The notes under the pieces were generated by a model, which saw only the letters and a program-made list of their open reading frames with translations, was not told the origin of the DNA and searched no databases. A DNA stretch of 64,000 nt from Leptasterias polaris (taxonomy: Eukaryota > Echinodermata > Asteroidea > Forcipulatida > Asteriidae), in contig JAZGTN010000002.1 of NCBI GenBank assembly GCA_037783415.1, positions 4,340,001 through 4,404,000 on the forward strand, in the 5' to 3' direction. Made by a program: the position numbers and the translations under genes. This document shows positions 13,326 through 27,300 of the stretch, in pieces (position 1 is the stretch's first letter; the number at the start of each line of letters is the position of its first letter).

Positions 13326-13490
13326 CAAGTCTCGAGACTAAATTCTCGTTTCGACCATCCAGCTACGAGCTCCACTTGACCGGGGTAACCGTCTGCATCA
13401 ACCCCGTCCACACTCCCGTTCTGTCGTGGGTCCATACGCCGCCAAAACCTCCACAGGTCACAATGTTGATGCGAGATTCTTAGAGCTGTT
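13326..13490 (-). CDS. Candidate exon, unidentified
   Basis: A GC-rich island in AT-rich DNA ends in a canonical donor, CTTG|GTAAGT, on the minus strand at 13326/13325. One frame is open and contains D-P-R-Q-N-G-S-V-D-G-V-D-A-D-G-Y-P-G and ends L-E-T-W at the donor. The spacing of the G-x-D-x-D-G and T-W parts is loosely reminiscent of the C-terminal region of SBSPON-type proteins. That would fit a neighbour of the SMB exon at 6.1 kb, but the resemblance is weak. The acceptor side and the flanking exons were not found. Confidence 0.2.
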
Positions 13491-14003
13491 CTTGACAGAA
13501 CTATTATTATCCACCTTGGTGTTTTCATGTATTACAAAAACGTATGCCGTTAAGTAAACACCCGGGGATAAACTTTTTTTTTTTTTTTTTCTATTTTGGA
13601 AAGGTCTTCATTATGACAATACGTACGACCCCTTTACTCACAGTTCAAGTATTCAATTAAAAGGCGCAAAGTTATTTTGACTCGGTGACTTCGCAGCAGT
13701 TGGGTAAATAACTTTATTTTTACCTTAAAAAAAAAAAAAAATAAAAAAAGCTAGACACAGAGATATTATCACGGCTTCTCTTGTCACAAAGACTTGCACT
13801 TTTGTTTTCAAATGTCTACCGACGACTGTTTCAGTGTACAACGTTTCCACATGTAGCGGGTTTATGCTTGGATTTTGACAGTGGATTAAACGTACTTGTG
13901 GCAACCAGTCGTCGTGTGTCATGGCGGAATTTAAATCCCGTTGAGGTGTAGACAACAAATGGTATCGTGATAGACGTAAGAACTTGAATGAAAAGCGATG
14001 CTT

Positions 14004-14413
14004 ACCACAATATTAACACAATTTGTCATAATCCCATCATGGTGTTATTTTAGCCACGAGGGAGAAATTCATATAACTTCCAATAATGTTTTAAGCACTC
14101 ATGTTTTATAAGCAAAAATTGAAAAAAAGAAAAGAAAAAAAGAAACAACGACGATAGCTGGCCAATCAATTTTCGACCGGTGTGACACCACACTATTAAC
14201 ACAAGTTTTCATAAGCCAACTTTATGACCATGGTGTTATTTTTATGGTGTTATTTTTTGTGGTGTTATTTTAGCACGAGTGGAGACTAACCCAGAGAGAG
14301 CTTCTAATAATATTTATGAGCAATCGTGTTTTACGGGCAAAACTGAACAGAGACTATAAACAACTGCAACAAATAACGATAGTTGGTCAATCAAATTTCG
14401 ACTGGTGTGACTC
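14004..14413. repeat. Two diverged tandem copies of a ~200-bp unit
   Basis: Unit one (about 14004-14190) and unit two (about 14191-14413) share, in order: 'ttaacacaa', 'ggtgttattttag', 'cgatag(c/t)tgg(c/t)caatcaa' and 'cga(c)cggtgtgac'. A GTGTTATTTT motif is locally repeated in unit two. There is no coding capacity. Confidence 0.55.
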
Positions 14414-16094
14414 ATTTACAATACACAAACAGCTTGAAGGTTTCACAAGTTTGCAGAAAAACACATTATATAGTGAACGTGTTATGCTCAACGCCCCGTG
14501 AAACCACTTCAGCACACCATGGCATAATATCCAATAAAACTAAGACAGCAAATTAGAACATTTTCAAATCTATAACCTAAAAACCTATACACCCTTAATT
14601 AATTGCTATTTTTTTGTGTAAAGCGCGTCGGGATAATTTTGTGTGAGGCGCTACAATAAAGTGTAGTTTATGATTCTTTTTATTATTTTTCCACCATCTT
14701 GAACTTCGGAGAGTTCCATTGGATTCACCCCCTACCCCCCGCCCCCCGTGAGTTAGCTTTTCTCGTTGGAAAGTAAGACATTCAGGTGAAAATACTCACC
14801 CATAAGTGGCAGATTGGTCACAAATTACAAACGTTTTATCTTTCCTTCGTCACGTCCAATTCACTTGTCCTTCCCGTCTACACGTTATGAACTGACATAT
14901 TTCCCCACCCTGTTCATTATGTGCTAATCAATCCCCGGGGAGGGCGTGTTGTCCCCAGGGGTGAGCGCCCCCGTCGTGCGCATTTTAGAAGCAACCTCAC
15001 GGGCGCCTGCGCAAATTAGTAAGACTTTGGTGATCACAGTTGGGTTCAATGTGTTCATTTGTTTGGTTTAATATGCTTTACATTTTTCATTTATTTATTT
15101 ATTATTAAGTTATTATTAAACGGTTGATTAATTCCTCACAGCGTATTATTTTAATAAGTATTATGCTATCGAAATTGATATCATAATCTGCTCATTTTTT
15201 GCGTCCTTGGGTGCAATTTGTTAAGCAGAAACAATGCTTTAAAAATGTTTGGATTTTCAAATACTTTTTTCTGAGCCACTTTCTAGGCCAACATGGGTGA
15301 TAGCCTAAGCTGTCAATTTGGTAAGCAACCTTTCTAAAAGCAAAAACAAGTTTACCATTTGATATGTATTGTTAAACCGGATTGTTGTAACATAGATTGT
15401 TGCCAAAGAAAATGTGAATTACATAATGCATTATTACTTGATATAACTTTACTCAATGTACTTCATAGAAGTATGGAAATAAATGTATATCTGAACTAGC
15501 TCTGTGAAATTTAGCCTGATGGAAGGCGCTGTTGTGGCCCCTTGGTATTAAACGGGTTTTGTCACGAGCTCCAAAACTTGTGCAAAAGTGACGAATACAT
15601 TCCAATTAGGAATCCATAATATTTCAAACTGTTGAAGCAAAGTGACTTTGAAGACCACTCTTGATAAACAAAACTCCACTTTATTAATACCAGGGAGCTC
15701 CAAAGTATGCAAATTAACCCATTTCACGAAATCCACACACCATGAACTGCATGAACTGCACCAACGACCTTATAAAAAATATGCCTAGTTCGAGCCGATG
15801 AGTTTATATACTCATCGCAAGGATCCAGTGTTGGGTTTTTAAAATGTGTTATTGTTAAAAGTCAGTTTTTTTCAGTCGTTTGGGACGAGCCTAGATGTAG
15901 CCGACATTTTTTTTCTTCAGAGAGATAAACAAATAAAGTTACATTATTTGGTTGCTGACCACAATATTCAGCAAGGCGTGTGTGAAAGTGATAGGCCTAA
16001 ACACTCCAACCATTCACACAATGTCAATTTGTGTGTAACTTATTTTTCTATTTTTACCAGTAGTGCGAAACTGTGGTCAGGTGCATGTGACGGG
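14414..16094. other. Non-coding, nothing firmly recognised
   Basis: A retroposon-like 3' end ('gcgcgtcggga ... gcgctacaataaag') lies near 14620-14690. No exon was seen elsewhere. Confidence 0.35.
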
Positions 16095-16833
16095 CAGTGC
16101 AGTGTTGTAGTCAAGACCTCAAAGTCCGAGACCGATACCGAGACCGAGACCTGATCTTCCGAGACCGAGGGGGAGACCAAGACCTGAAAAATATGGTCTC
16201 GAGACCGACCGAGACCGAGAGTCCGTGCATAGCAGCTAAAATGCACAGTAATTGGTCTAATTGGAGCTGTGCAAATAACCGTTAGACCAAGTTTTGGTCT
16301 ACAAGGAGCCTTCCCTTCCCTTGTTGGGCTAACGGGCGCTTTGGTCCAAAAGGCGCATTGGTCTAGAGGGGGTTTGTGACCCTTTGTGACCTCACTTCAG
16401 CCTTGTCCCATAATATTAAAAAAACGCGAAAAACAAAATGGCTGCCCGTGAATGAACGCTGTGTGGGCAGAGTTTTTCTCCTCGAATTTGTCTTTTTATG
16501 ACAGTTTGTGTGCTTTTTGCCGACATTATTTCCGCACATTCTACCAATAAATCATAGAATAGTATTGGTTTGGCTTGATTACGCTGTTCTTACTGGCTTT
16601 ACGTGCAATTTTACGGTAACTTTTTGGGCTCCGCGGACCGTAGTTAAATTATCATGTTTGCATACGTTCTACATGCATGGTTCTACGACGCCGACTATGC
16701 CGAGTCGGCGATTGCTGGCATCGTCCTGGTGTGGTGGTAAGTAAGTTTTCATTATTATAAATATCCCCGTTTTGAACTTTACATATTTTTGGGGAGACCG
16801 AGACCTCGACCGAGACCGAGACCTCCAACACTG
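16095..16833. mobile_element. Non-autonomous hAT-type element with perfect 8-bp target duplication
   Basis: The element starts CAGTGCAGTGTTGTAG and ends CCAACACTG. It is flanked on both sides by the identical octamer GTGACGGG (16087-16094 and 16834-16841). CAGTG-type ends with 8-bp duplications are diagnostic of the hAT superfamily. The subterminal regions (16128-16225 and 16794-16826) are arrays of GAGACCGAGACC, probably transposase-binding repeats. No transposase frame is present. Confidence 0.8.
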
Positions 16834-16876
16834 GTGACGGGATCTTGTTGAAACAATTCTACATATGAGCGCCACC

Positions 16877-17792
16877 CAGCGGCGTAACTAAGGTAAATTT
16901 TTAGGGGGGGGGGGGCACAAGGGGGGGCACAATTTTTTCTAGGGGGACTGCTGGCAAATCAACTATAGACACATCAAGAGTCGCTTCTTAAAAAACCTCC
17001 CAATATTCGCCTGCATCCTCCCTTATTTTGTGTCAGATCCTGCAGCCTATAAAATAACTCATAATGAAACAGATTTTTTCTCTGATTTTTTCTGAAATAA
17101 ATCATAACTGTTAACAAGGGATTGCGAGACCGGAGTCTTTTTTATGGGGATTTATGTATTTGAGGACTGGCACTAGTATTTATGTATTAAACACTTGGGG
17201 CCATGCACAGTAGTCCTAATCAATATTAAAAACTTTGATCTTTTTTCGAAATTGTTTTGACCCATCCGCCCCCCCCCCCAATTTCGATTTTTACATATTG
17301 ACAAACTATTTAATATACCCTATACACTGAAGAACAAAGTAATGTCCCAAATGAAGCAGCTATTTTAGATCAATGCTCTCACAGCTCAACGGTTTTCAAT
17401 GGCTTTTCCTCATGTACTTACGATAAATGCAACGGCACCCAGCACGTCGTGTAGCTTCATGTGACACTACCGTACCGTATTTAACGTGGCAGACTGTGGC
17501 AGAATGGGGCGCGCGCGGGCGATGAGTCATCATACAATTTGCGGACATGATTTACCGTACTCTGAAGACGTTGGTAAAAAATAACAACTGTCCATTGCAA
17601 AGGTTCAACTGTAAATAGAAAAATAGTTTGAAACATTGAGTAATACAACACCAGTGCTCCATAAAAGTTTATAAAACTTAACATTTTATATTCTGGTAAT
17701 TATTATAGTCTCAAAGGTTCAGATTTCAAATGGGGGGGGGGGGGGGCACCCGGGGGGCACCCGGGGGGGAGGGGCACTGACATCAGCCACTG
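16877..17792. mobile_element. Possible second hAT-like element with G-rich ends
   Basis: The left end is CAGCGGCGTAACTAAGG. The right end on the minus strand is CAGTGGCTGATGTCAG. Both lead into long G tracts (left GGGGGGGGGGGGCAC). The flanks gagcgccacc and gagccgcacc are similar but not identical, so a decayed duplication is possible. The type assignment is tentative. Confidence 0.4.
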
Positions 17793-18374
17793 GAGCCGCA
17801 CCTGCCCTGTTGAAGTTCAGCGAAGTGAAGCAGAATTTGAAATCTTATATTATAGATGTAGCATATTACACTCGGCGCTTTGCAGCAAAATGTGTACATT
17901 GATCAGCAACACGTACATCAGTAAACAAATCAGACGCAATCATGGTACATTTGAAATTATTACTAATTATCATGATATATAGCTCCACCAGTATAAGGCG
18001 CAAGATTGGCAGCTGGCGCACTTGTTAGAATGCAACGAGGTACGCCAGGGTGCCATTTTGTTATAGCATTTATAGGCATAGTATTGTCTGCACTGATCTA
18101 TTGAATTGCATCAAAAGAGTTGTTACACAACGACGCCCAGTGCGTTCTGCACATTCAAAATTTAATGCAACGGGGCACTAGATGTTGATATGTAAACATT
18201 GCAAGCAAGCCCTCGTGATTCTAGTCCACATTATAGGGACAACGACTAAACGTTAACCGGTGATCCTGTGTAATTTTAATATTTGCCAACGCTTGATCAT
18301 GGTCCGATCTCGGACGGTTCGGCTGTACGAATTGCTCATTAAATAACGACACTTGTATGGAACGTCAAGACAGC

Positions 18375-21300
18375 ATGGCCACTCAGCAAACAGTAGCAAG
18401 CTACGATTGTGCAGTTGTAGGAGCCGGTGTGGAAGGTTCAGCAACAGGCTACCAGCTGACGAAGAAGGGTGTCAAAACAATATTAATCGAGCAGGTTTGT
18501 TTCTTACCACTAACAGTGACCTCATACTAATAGTAAGTAGGCCTACTGTACCCTATGGCATATTTGTATTATTTTAGAAACGTCTTTTAGTACTAAATAG
18601 GGGGCCTCTACCTCTATTACACCATGTTCGCTTCACGGTCCCCATGAACCTTGGTATAACCATAGAGAAAGGACCACGTTCTCTATGGTATAACCATAGA
18701 GAAAGAACCAACTACAGAACCAACTACATAATGTGCATGACATAAATGCCAGCTAGGCCGTATGCAAGGTTCCTTGCTCTGGTAATTGTGAAACCATTGT
18801 AAAACGTGCGGGGGCGGGTCTTTGTTATGTGTGTATGGTGGCTTTAAAGGAACATAGTCCATTTACGTAAATATTTATAATGTATGCCCCAAATCGCAAA
18901 TTTTCAAGTAAATACGTGAATATTTAAGATTTGTGGCACAAATTGTGAATAACGTAAACTGAATTATCCACGAAATCGTGAATATCGACGTGAATATTTG
19001 CGATTTGGTTTACAAATCGTGAATATTTACGTAATGTTTGAGATCACTTTAGAGGCACCATATTATAAATCCACTGATATGTTTAGTTTCATGGTGTTGC
19101 TGTGATTATTTGTTTTAAAATAATATGTGTGTCCCATTTTATTGTACCTGAAAAATATTCAGCCAGAACAACAAAGTAGAAGCTATACTTACCATATAAA
19201 TGTACCTTTGCAAAGGTACATTTTAAATTTTATGGTCGTTAATTTGTTGAGTAATTATACCAAAGCTTTGGTATAATTACTCAACAAATTAACGACCATA
19301 AAATTAAAAATGTACTTTTTGTAAGACGTACTGCGCGCTGTTGCATTTTGAGAAACGATTCACTTCTAAGGAATTTGGTTTTAAAGACAGTGATTCAATT
19401 CTTTCGGGTTATTCTTCCTGCTGAACATAATCATTTCAGATTTTTTGGCGACTCTCAAAAACTCTACTCCCCCCCCCCCCCCCCATTTTGAAATGAAATT
19501 TTAAGAGGATAGTTTTATTGCATCTACATTGATGGATTAACACCAATGTGTCCGAGTTCCATGATGAGGATGAATATGGATTAATGATCATTCTCAGTAG
19601 AAGGCTGCATTTCTTTCCTTCATGATATTGGTAAACAACGCATCAAGTATTGACTGATTGGTACCGCACAACCTTAACTTCTCAGTCGAGTCCTCGTATA
19701 GATTCCCGCCCCTTTCCGTCGACCACCCTCCCCGCAAACTAATAAGACCACTTTCAATTTCTTGCAGTTCAAGTTAGGACACAACCGAGGGAGTTCCCAT
19801 GGGCAGTCTCGCATCACTCGCCACGCTTACCTTCAGAAGCACTACGCCACGATGATGCCGGAATGCTTTGAGACGTGGGCTCGGCTGGAACAAGAAGTAG
19901 GCACCAAACTCTACAGGTGACGGAACAGAATCCAGAATCTGGCAAAACTTTACGAATGCCTGGCACAATTCCCGCATTTTTCGTTCCATGGTGTTTTCCC
20001 TGTACATTGTTTATTGTTTCCTCTATCATTTTCGGCAAAAACAGCAGCTTACTTTCATACATTCGTATTTATAATAGATTTTTTTCCTTTTCAGTTGAAA
20101 CCGTCATTCAATTTCACTTTGAGGCATTTCTTTTCAGCCAGACTAGTTTAGTTTTGCCTTGTTTTAGCAGAGTAGGGGCAACATTAGAGATTTCTGCAAA
20201 AAGCTGCTGCAAATTTGTATGCTGTTCGAGTGGATTGCCAAATGGGATGGTTACCCTTTTTTATCACGAGAAAATAGAATTAGCTGGTGCAAACTGCTTA
20301 CCATCCAAAAGGACCTATGGTAAAAATTCAAAAAAATATAGTTAATATAGCCTGACGTTTCCACCATAGCAGAGTCTTTCTCGAAGGTTAAAAATGGCGC
20401 AAGAGAAGAATTGGTTTTACACATTAAGTGAAATTAAGGAGCTGTTTGGCGTGAAATAGAATTACGCAATGTTGAAATTTGCCGCTTATTTGCTGAAAAC
20501 TGGGACAACATGTATTATAATCATTGTCCATATGAGCCTCCCTGAGTGTATAATTCAGTTTAGTTTTCATTTTTTACTTGTTCGCCTGATTTAGACCGTG
20601 CTTTTTTTTGTTTTCAGAAATGTGGGTCTTCTGTCAGTGAATGGTCCTCCCTACGATGATTACGACAACCGCGGAGGTGCCTTACGGGACATGAACAAAC
20701 CCTTTGAGCTGCTAACAGCTGAGCAGGTTTGCCAGCGCTATCCTGGGTTCGCATTCCAACCTGACGTGAAGGCATTCGTGGATCTGTCAGGTGGGGTGCT
20801 AAGGGCTGATCGGTGTCTCAAAGCTCTACAGGTAGGCATAACATGAATCCCAGCAAACAGACTTGAAGACGGGCATAACATTAATCCTCAGTAAACATTA
20901 TAGACTTCACAACAAGTCGTCCATGTGTGTTGTATTTGTGGTCATAAGCATTCATTAATCTAGCAGGTAGAATCGGCTGAATGGCGACCAGTGTCTCAAC
21001 TAAGTCCCAAAGCCAAATTTCTTAAAGCTGTTTAGCAGAAAATACTGCTTACCAATTTTCTTTGCTAAGCTAAAATAACCGCAGCACCAGTCACAACAGT
21101 GTAAACTTTATTACTTGTTGGCTGCTAAGCAATAATTTCTGTACTTTGCAAGTTTTTGTGCTTTATGAATATATTTAAAGATGCGTAATCTATTGTTCTG
21201 CACCAATATTATCAAGATGGCTGAAAAACAAACTATTTAAAGGAACTGGTGTAACTCAAACTGGGTAAAGTTTACTTTTGTTTTTTGTAACCGTTTGGTT

Positions 21301-24300
21301 CTTTTAATCCTATATAAATGGAGATAGCATTCAGTATAATTAATCTGTGAAAAGTTGGTATGGAATTTGAGATATTGCCAAAAATCTGTGGCGGTAATGT
21401 CCACACAGGAAGAATAATCCGTATTTGGAATACACAATCGTTTCAATCGTGGAATGTCGTGGCCGAGTGGTTAAGAGCACCGAACTCAAGCTCTGGTGTT
21501 TCTGATCAGCAGAGTGTGGGTTCGAATCCCAGTCGTGACATTTGTGTCCTTAAGCAAGACACTTAACCACATGCTTCGTCCTTCGGATGGGACGTAAAGC
21601 CGTTGGTCCCGTGCGTTGTGAATGCACGTAAAAGAACCCAGTGCACTTATCGAAAAGAGAAGGGGTTCGCCCCGGTGTTCCTGGTTGTGGCTGCTTAATG
21701 CGCCGTAGCACCTTGTAAACCCTTATAAGGTGCTAAATAATTGGGTCTCAGATTTTCATCACTGCAATAACCTATCTTTCTGAAAGTATGTATATACTCA
21801 GCGCCTTGAGTACCTTGTTTGGTAGATACGTGCGCTATATAAGACTTCGATATATATATATATATATATATATGCAGAAACGTTTCTCAGATTGAACTGT
21901 TTTTGAATCCCTCTCTCTAAAACCACATTCCTTTCAAGGGAATTGTTTTTTCTCAAAATGGTATACGTTATCAACAGCTGCAGGGCTTCTTACCAAATAA
22001 GTTTTTATGGGTCATACATTTTTTGAGTAATTACTAAAGGTTTGCCCGACCTAAAGTGTTGTGCTCAGCGCCGATACAACGTGTTTTCGTACAACTTGAT
22101 CTCTAATAAAGATCAATAGTAAATCATGCACGCCAGACTATTTTGCCATGTGTAATTCTTATTGTACACTGCGGCACGAACAACTTTCTACATTTTGATC
22201 TTCCTTCGCTGTTTTCTCACAACCAGACCATGTTCGTGAAGCAAGGAGGAATCATTAGAGAAGAAGAAAAAGTGTTGCAAATCATCCCCGGAAAACTTGT
22301 GACAATCGTGACTAACAGAGGGCGGTATACGGCTAAGAGCGTTGTTCTCACCCTGGGCTCATGGGCGTCTCAGTTGCTAAGACCATTGGGTCTCGACCCT
22401 CCCCTGAAGGTATATTCATTTGATTGAGATGAGGTACTTAATGAATGATGCAAAGATTCTCGGTTGCCCCCACTAAATAAGGTCTGATATAAACCTGTGC
22501 TTATTATAGGCTTATTGAAACAATATTCTCAAACAATTATTTCAAAATGTCTCAGCCTCTTGAAATAAAATAAAATACTTTGGGATCAACTTCCTTTTGG
22601 GGTAAGTTTAAGCCGTTCAGTTTTTGGAGCTATGCTCATCTGAAATATAAAAAAAACCTGTATGTAAACAGACCAGAGCAACTTGCAGGAACATTTTGGG
22701 GGCATGTTCTACCCACAGCAGTTTGGAAGTCAATAACCCCAGGGCAGAATGTGTGGCCATTTTGATTATGATCTCAGTAAGGCCCTTTTCGAAACCACTG
22801 ACGGGTTGGACTCGGTGGGCTCAGGCTTATAGGGTTCGTTCGTCTGTTTGAAGCTCCGTATCGAGAGCGCACGTTTTCAAAGTATAACTGGTGGAGACTA
22901 AGCCTGAGCCCAAGCCCAAAGCAGTGATTTCGAAAAAGCTCTATAAAAGTGGGTTTTTTCAAGCTCGGTATAGACTTATAGACCTTTCTATTGAAACGTC
23001 ACAGCCCGAGTTTTTGCCAACCGAGGTTGGAAAACTATGGAAAGCCATAACTGCAAATCATCAACAGATAGCCTGTAGCAATGTTACACAAATATGCAAA
23101 AATAGTGTTGAATTTGTTGGAAACAAATCAACGAATCATGGAAGGTATTTCAGTTCATGAATCTTTTACAGAAAATAACGATTTTTTTAAACACGATTGA
23201 ATGATTTGCTAACATTTGGCCGTCCATGCCAGCCGGTGCACTTTGTTTATCAACTATGGAAAGGTCTATACCATAGTGCAGCCATCTTGTATTTTCTTCC
23301 ATTCAACCAATGTAACCAAACAGAGGCTGGAAGGGAAAGTAGTCTGGCGCTTTTATATAAACTATAACTAAATCAGTGTCATTGTGTATACAGGGAATCT
23401 GACAAAGATGGCTGCACTGTGATAAAGGTCTGTAGTGAGTTGCGTCCATGCTCCATGATTATGAATAGATAGGTTGCAATATGACGTAAGTCGGCCATCT
23501 TTACGGGCAATTTGGAACACACAGTCGTGCGTTACGCGTGAGAACAGCGTGCAGGACGCGCACTTTTCACCAAACTCATTGCATGATTGGTTAGTGAATG
23601 ACGCGGCTGCGTTAATAATTTGAGCGCTTGACGTTTCTATAATACAGACAATAGACCTTATGCATATGACGTCATTTGAGTAGGGCGCCCTCACCTAGAG
23701 GTCAAAAGGAAGATGTTCATTGGTCAGTCCTGTGCGCCGCGCGTACACATCAGCGCGTTTCCATTGTTTCATCATCAGTTTACCTCTAAGATGGCGGCTT
23801 GGTGACGTCAATGCATAAGGTCTATAGATGACAACTTTGCGTCCAAGACATGAACGCCAAAATCCCGCTTACATACCTTGTTAGCATTCAAGTTATGCGT
23901 CGTTTGTGTATTCTATAATGTACGGTACACGATCCCTCCACAAAGGATGTCTGTGTGTGCGCGCACGTGCAAATGTGTTACATCTTTTTTACAACCGCAC
24001 AACGCACAAAATGTAGTAAAATCCGCACAACGCACAAAATGTAGTAAAATCCATTAAAATAAATAGGAGCAGTTTGGGCCATGACAAGATTTGTTGAAGA
24101 AGCAGTATTTTGTTTTTTCGAAGAACTTCAAGCTGACACACGATAAACGCCGGACTCCCGAAGCATTTTTGTATTTGGTAGAATCTCGGTTTTACATATA
24201 AGGGAAACCCAGGCCCAAACACCATTCGGATGATGTTATTGTTAAATATCACCCCCTGGTCAAACAAAAAATAGGGAACAAAAAGTGTAACACAGAAATT

Positions 24301-27300
24301 AAATGTAAGAGTAATGGTGTGGGGTGCAAATAATGTAAGATGTATTTTGTCAAGACTTGCTCGCCCGTCCCCCCTACTTTTCAGTAGCGATCGACGCCCT
24401 TGGAAATGTGTGCACCGTGGCACCGTCATGATTGGTGCACTATAGAAGAGATAATGTGTATTTCTGCTTTAATTCGATGTATGTCACAATGAGACGATCG
24501 AGCCCCTCCAGTAGGTCAACCGTTACGATGAACATATTGTGATTACATAACACTCGTCGTAATTTTGTATCAATTCTGAACCATAATCTGGCTATTTGTT
24601 GCATACAGTTAACGAGGATTAAAGTGTGTTACTGGCCGGAAAAGCAGCCGGGCATGTTCTCCAACTACCCATGTTTCTATTTCTTGTCGAAGAAGTACGA
24701 GGCATATGGACTACCTAGTGCGGAGTATCCCGGCCTGGTGAAGGTGAGTGTGATTACAACTTAATTAAATTGTCATTGTCAACAAACTTTATGTCGAAAA
24801 TGAGTCATGACATTGTTGTTATCAAATTGGAGTGTGTCTAAACAACATTATTTATAGTATCACAAATTGAACAGAGGTGTAGATTGTGCAAGTCTCGCAC
24901 GTGTGCGAACATACAGACCAGTTAAAGTGATGTGTGAGTTTGTTTCCTTCACGCATTAAACCAGTGTACGTGGGACCAAAGTGGTCCCCCAATGTTCGAA
25001 TACTATCGAGACTTGCACGGTCTATTTGGACCAAAAGAAACATTTTGTTAGGCGGGGCAAATACTTTATAGGACCTTATCCAAAGTATGACATTTGCAAT
25101 CGGGATGCATTCGGATTTACATGTAATGTACGAGCACTGAGTTAAAATTAATATTATAGTTTCATTCAATTTGATTGGGCTAAAAAGATGGCCTTGAAAG
25201 TTTGTTGCACTTAAACCTTTTGATGAAAATGCGAACTTTATGGACGTTCAGCAATTTGCTTACTACAACATCCAGGCTGGTATAAACGGGTAGTAAATCT
25301 TTGATTATTTTGTGCTTCTGTTCACAGCACTTGGGCGGAAATCCGAAGGCCGGTTTAGACGTGTGGATAAGTTTAGAATATCGTTTGCCTGTACAGCACC
25401 CATGAACTTCCGTTTAAGTTTGCTTTCAGATTCAATTAGTAATACATTTTTGGAAAAGGAAAACAACAACAGCTTAAATTAATTTATCTTTGTAATTACA
25501 TGCAGTTGTGCTACCACCATGGTCAAAATTTAACTGATCCTGAAGAGAGAAGCAATGAACAGTACACTGAAGATATCGACCAGTTGAAGGAGTTTATCAG
25601 GGAGAATGTACCTGGTCTGGTACCTGAACCAGCAATCATTGAAAACTGCATGTACACCGTGAGTACACAAGTTAAATAATTTTGAGTTGAACAAAGAAAT
25701 ATTTGCTAGATTACTCGATAATTTTAATACTTATGTTAATATGAACCATCTGGAACTTTTTTCCTCTCTTAAGTTCTGTAAACACAAAATATTGATATTT
25801 TTGTTGGTAATTTTCTCTATACACACAGTCACAAAAACTAACATTGATGTGCCATCCAAATAATGAGAAGTTCACCGAGAGAAAATTAAAAAATTGCTCA
25901 TTTATACTTATACTTATACTTGTTTCTGATCTTTGTTGTAATAGTTACAAGGTTGGAGACTTGATGTTATAAGTTGAAACACAGTGATTTATTAGCAACT
26001 TCAGAACGTTGGTTGTGAGACATACAATATCTATATACTGTATCCTGGGTTACATATGAATAAACATGAAGTGTAGACTTGTACCAGTCCTATGTAAGTA
26101 TTATCACAACATCTTCCCTCTTGAGATTGAACTTTCTAACAAGGGCAACAAACTTTTCAAACAACTGATATGGCAGGGGCGTGGGTTCGAATCCCACTTC
26201 TGACACCATGTTGTAATAGTTACAAGGTTGGAGACTTGATGTTATAAGTTGAAACACAGTGATTTATTAGCAACTTCAGAACGTTGGTTGTGAGACATAC
26301 AATAGCTATAAATATGTGTCCTGGGTTACATATGAATAAACATGAAGTGTAGACTTGTACCAGTCCTATGTAAGTATTATCACAACAATCTTCACATAAA
26401 GATCTTTGAGTCGACATCACAGATGATATAAAATACATACATTTTATAAGTCTGTCTGTGTGGTCTACACCACTAAAACGCCATCAGCGTCACAAAACCA
26501 ACGAATAATACAATGCTGTGCAGTCCACGAATCACCTTTTTTATTCAGTTTGAACTTTCATTCTTGGAAACTTTAAGAAATCTATGCCCGTTTCAAGCGA
26601 AATTTTAAATGGAAAATTTTATTTTATTTCTAGAGCACACCGAATGAAGAGATAATTCTAGACAGACATCCTGACCATTCAAACATCATCATTGGCTGTG
26701 GATTCTCGGGTAAGTGTGAATATAATCTAACACAAATGTGAGTGCACCACCGATGTGCTGTACTTGCTTATAAGAAGCCCTGGTAGGACGTTAGACTTCG
26801 TTAAGCACTGTCACTGATTTACTGTGTATGTGACATAAATTAATACGATCTAAATCTTTAAAATAGAAACTTCACACGAAAAGAACATAAGCCATTTTTG
26901 AGGTATGGTGGACACATTGCTAGAGCACTATTTTGTTTGGGTGATTCAGTCTCTGTTGTACTCACCCAAACTAAACAGTGTACTCCCACAGTGTCACTAT
27001 TCTCTTAAAAATGCTATTGTGTTCGGGACTATTGGTACAAGTTCGCGTTTTAACTTTCACTCAAAGTGAACGCAGATGTTTAAAAGATATTTAAGGAGTT
27101 TAAAGTACCTGTATAATAAACTAACTTTCAGCTTCCAACATCAGGTAAAAAAGGGGGAAGGCAACTTTTGTTAATTTTGCATTATAGAGATTTGTGGCAG
27201 ACTTTGTGTCTTTGAGAACCACCACAACTCATGACAGATATTTAAGCAGCATCCAGCAACAGAGTCCAGCTTTCTCCTGAAGACGATCAGAGCATACTGT

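Noticed and set aside
21455..21540. tRNA gene candidate
   Set aside because: A and B boxes are present, but the sequence continues without a terminator into a SINE body. The same applies to 60926 and 61729.
26160..26208. tRNA fragment inserted between two direct repeats as a SINE
   Set aside because: Its position directly next to the LTR, the CCA end and the opposite polypurine tract fit a retrotransposon primer binding site better.
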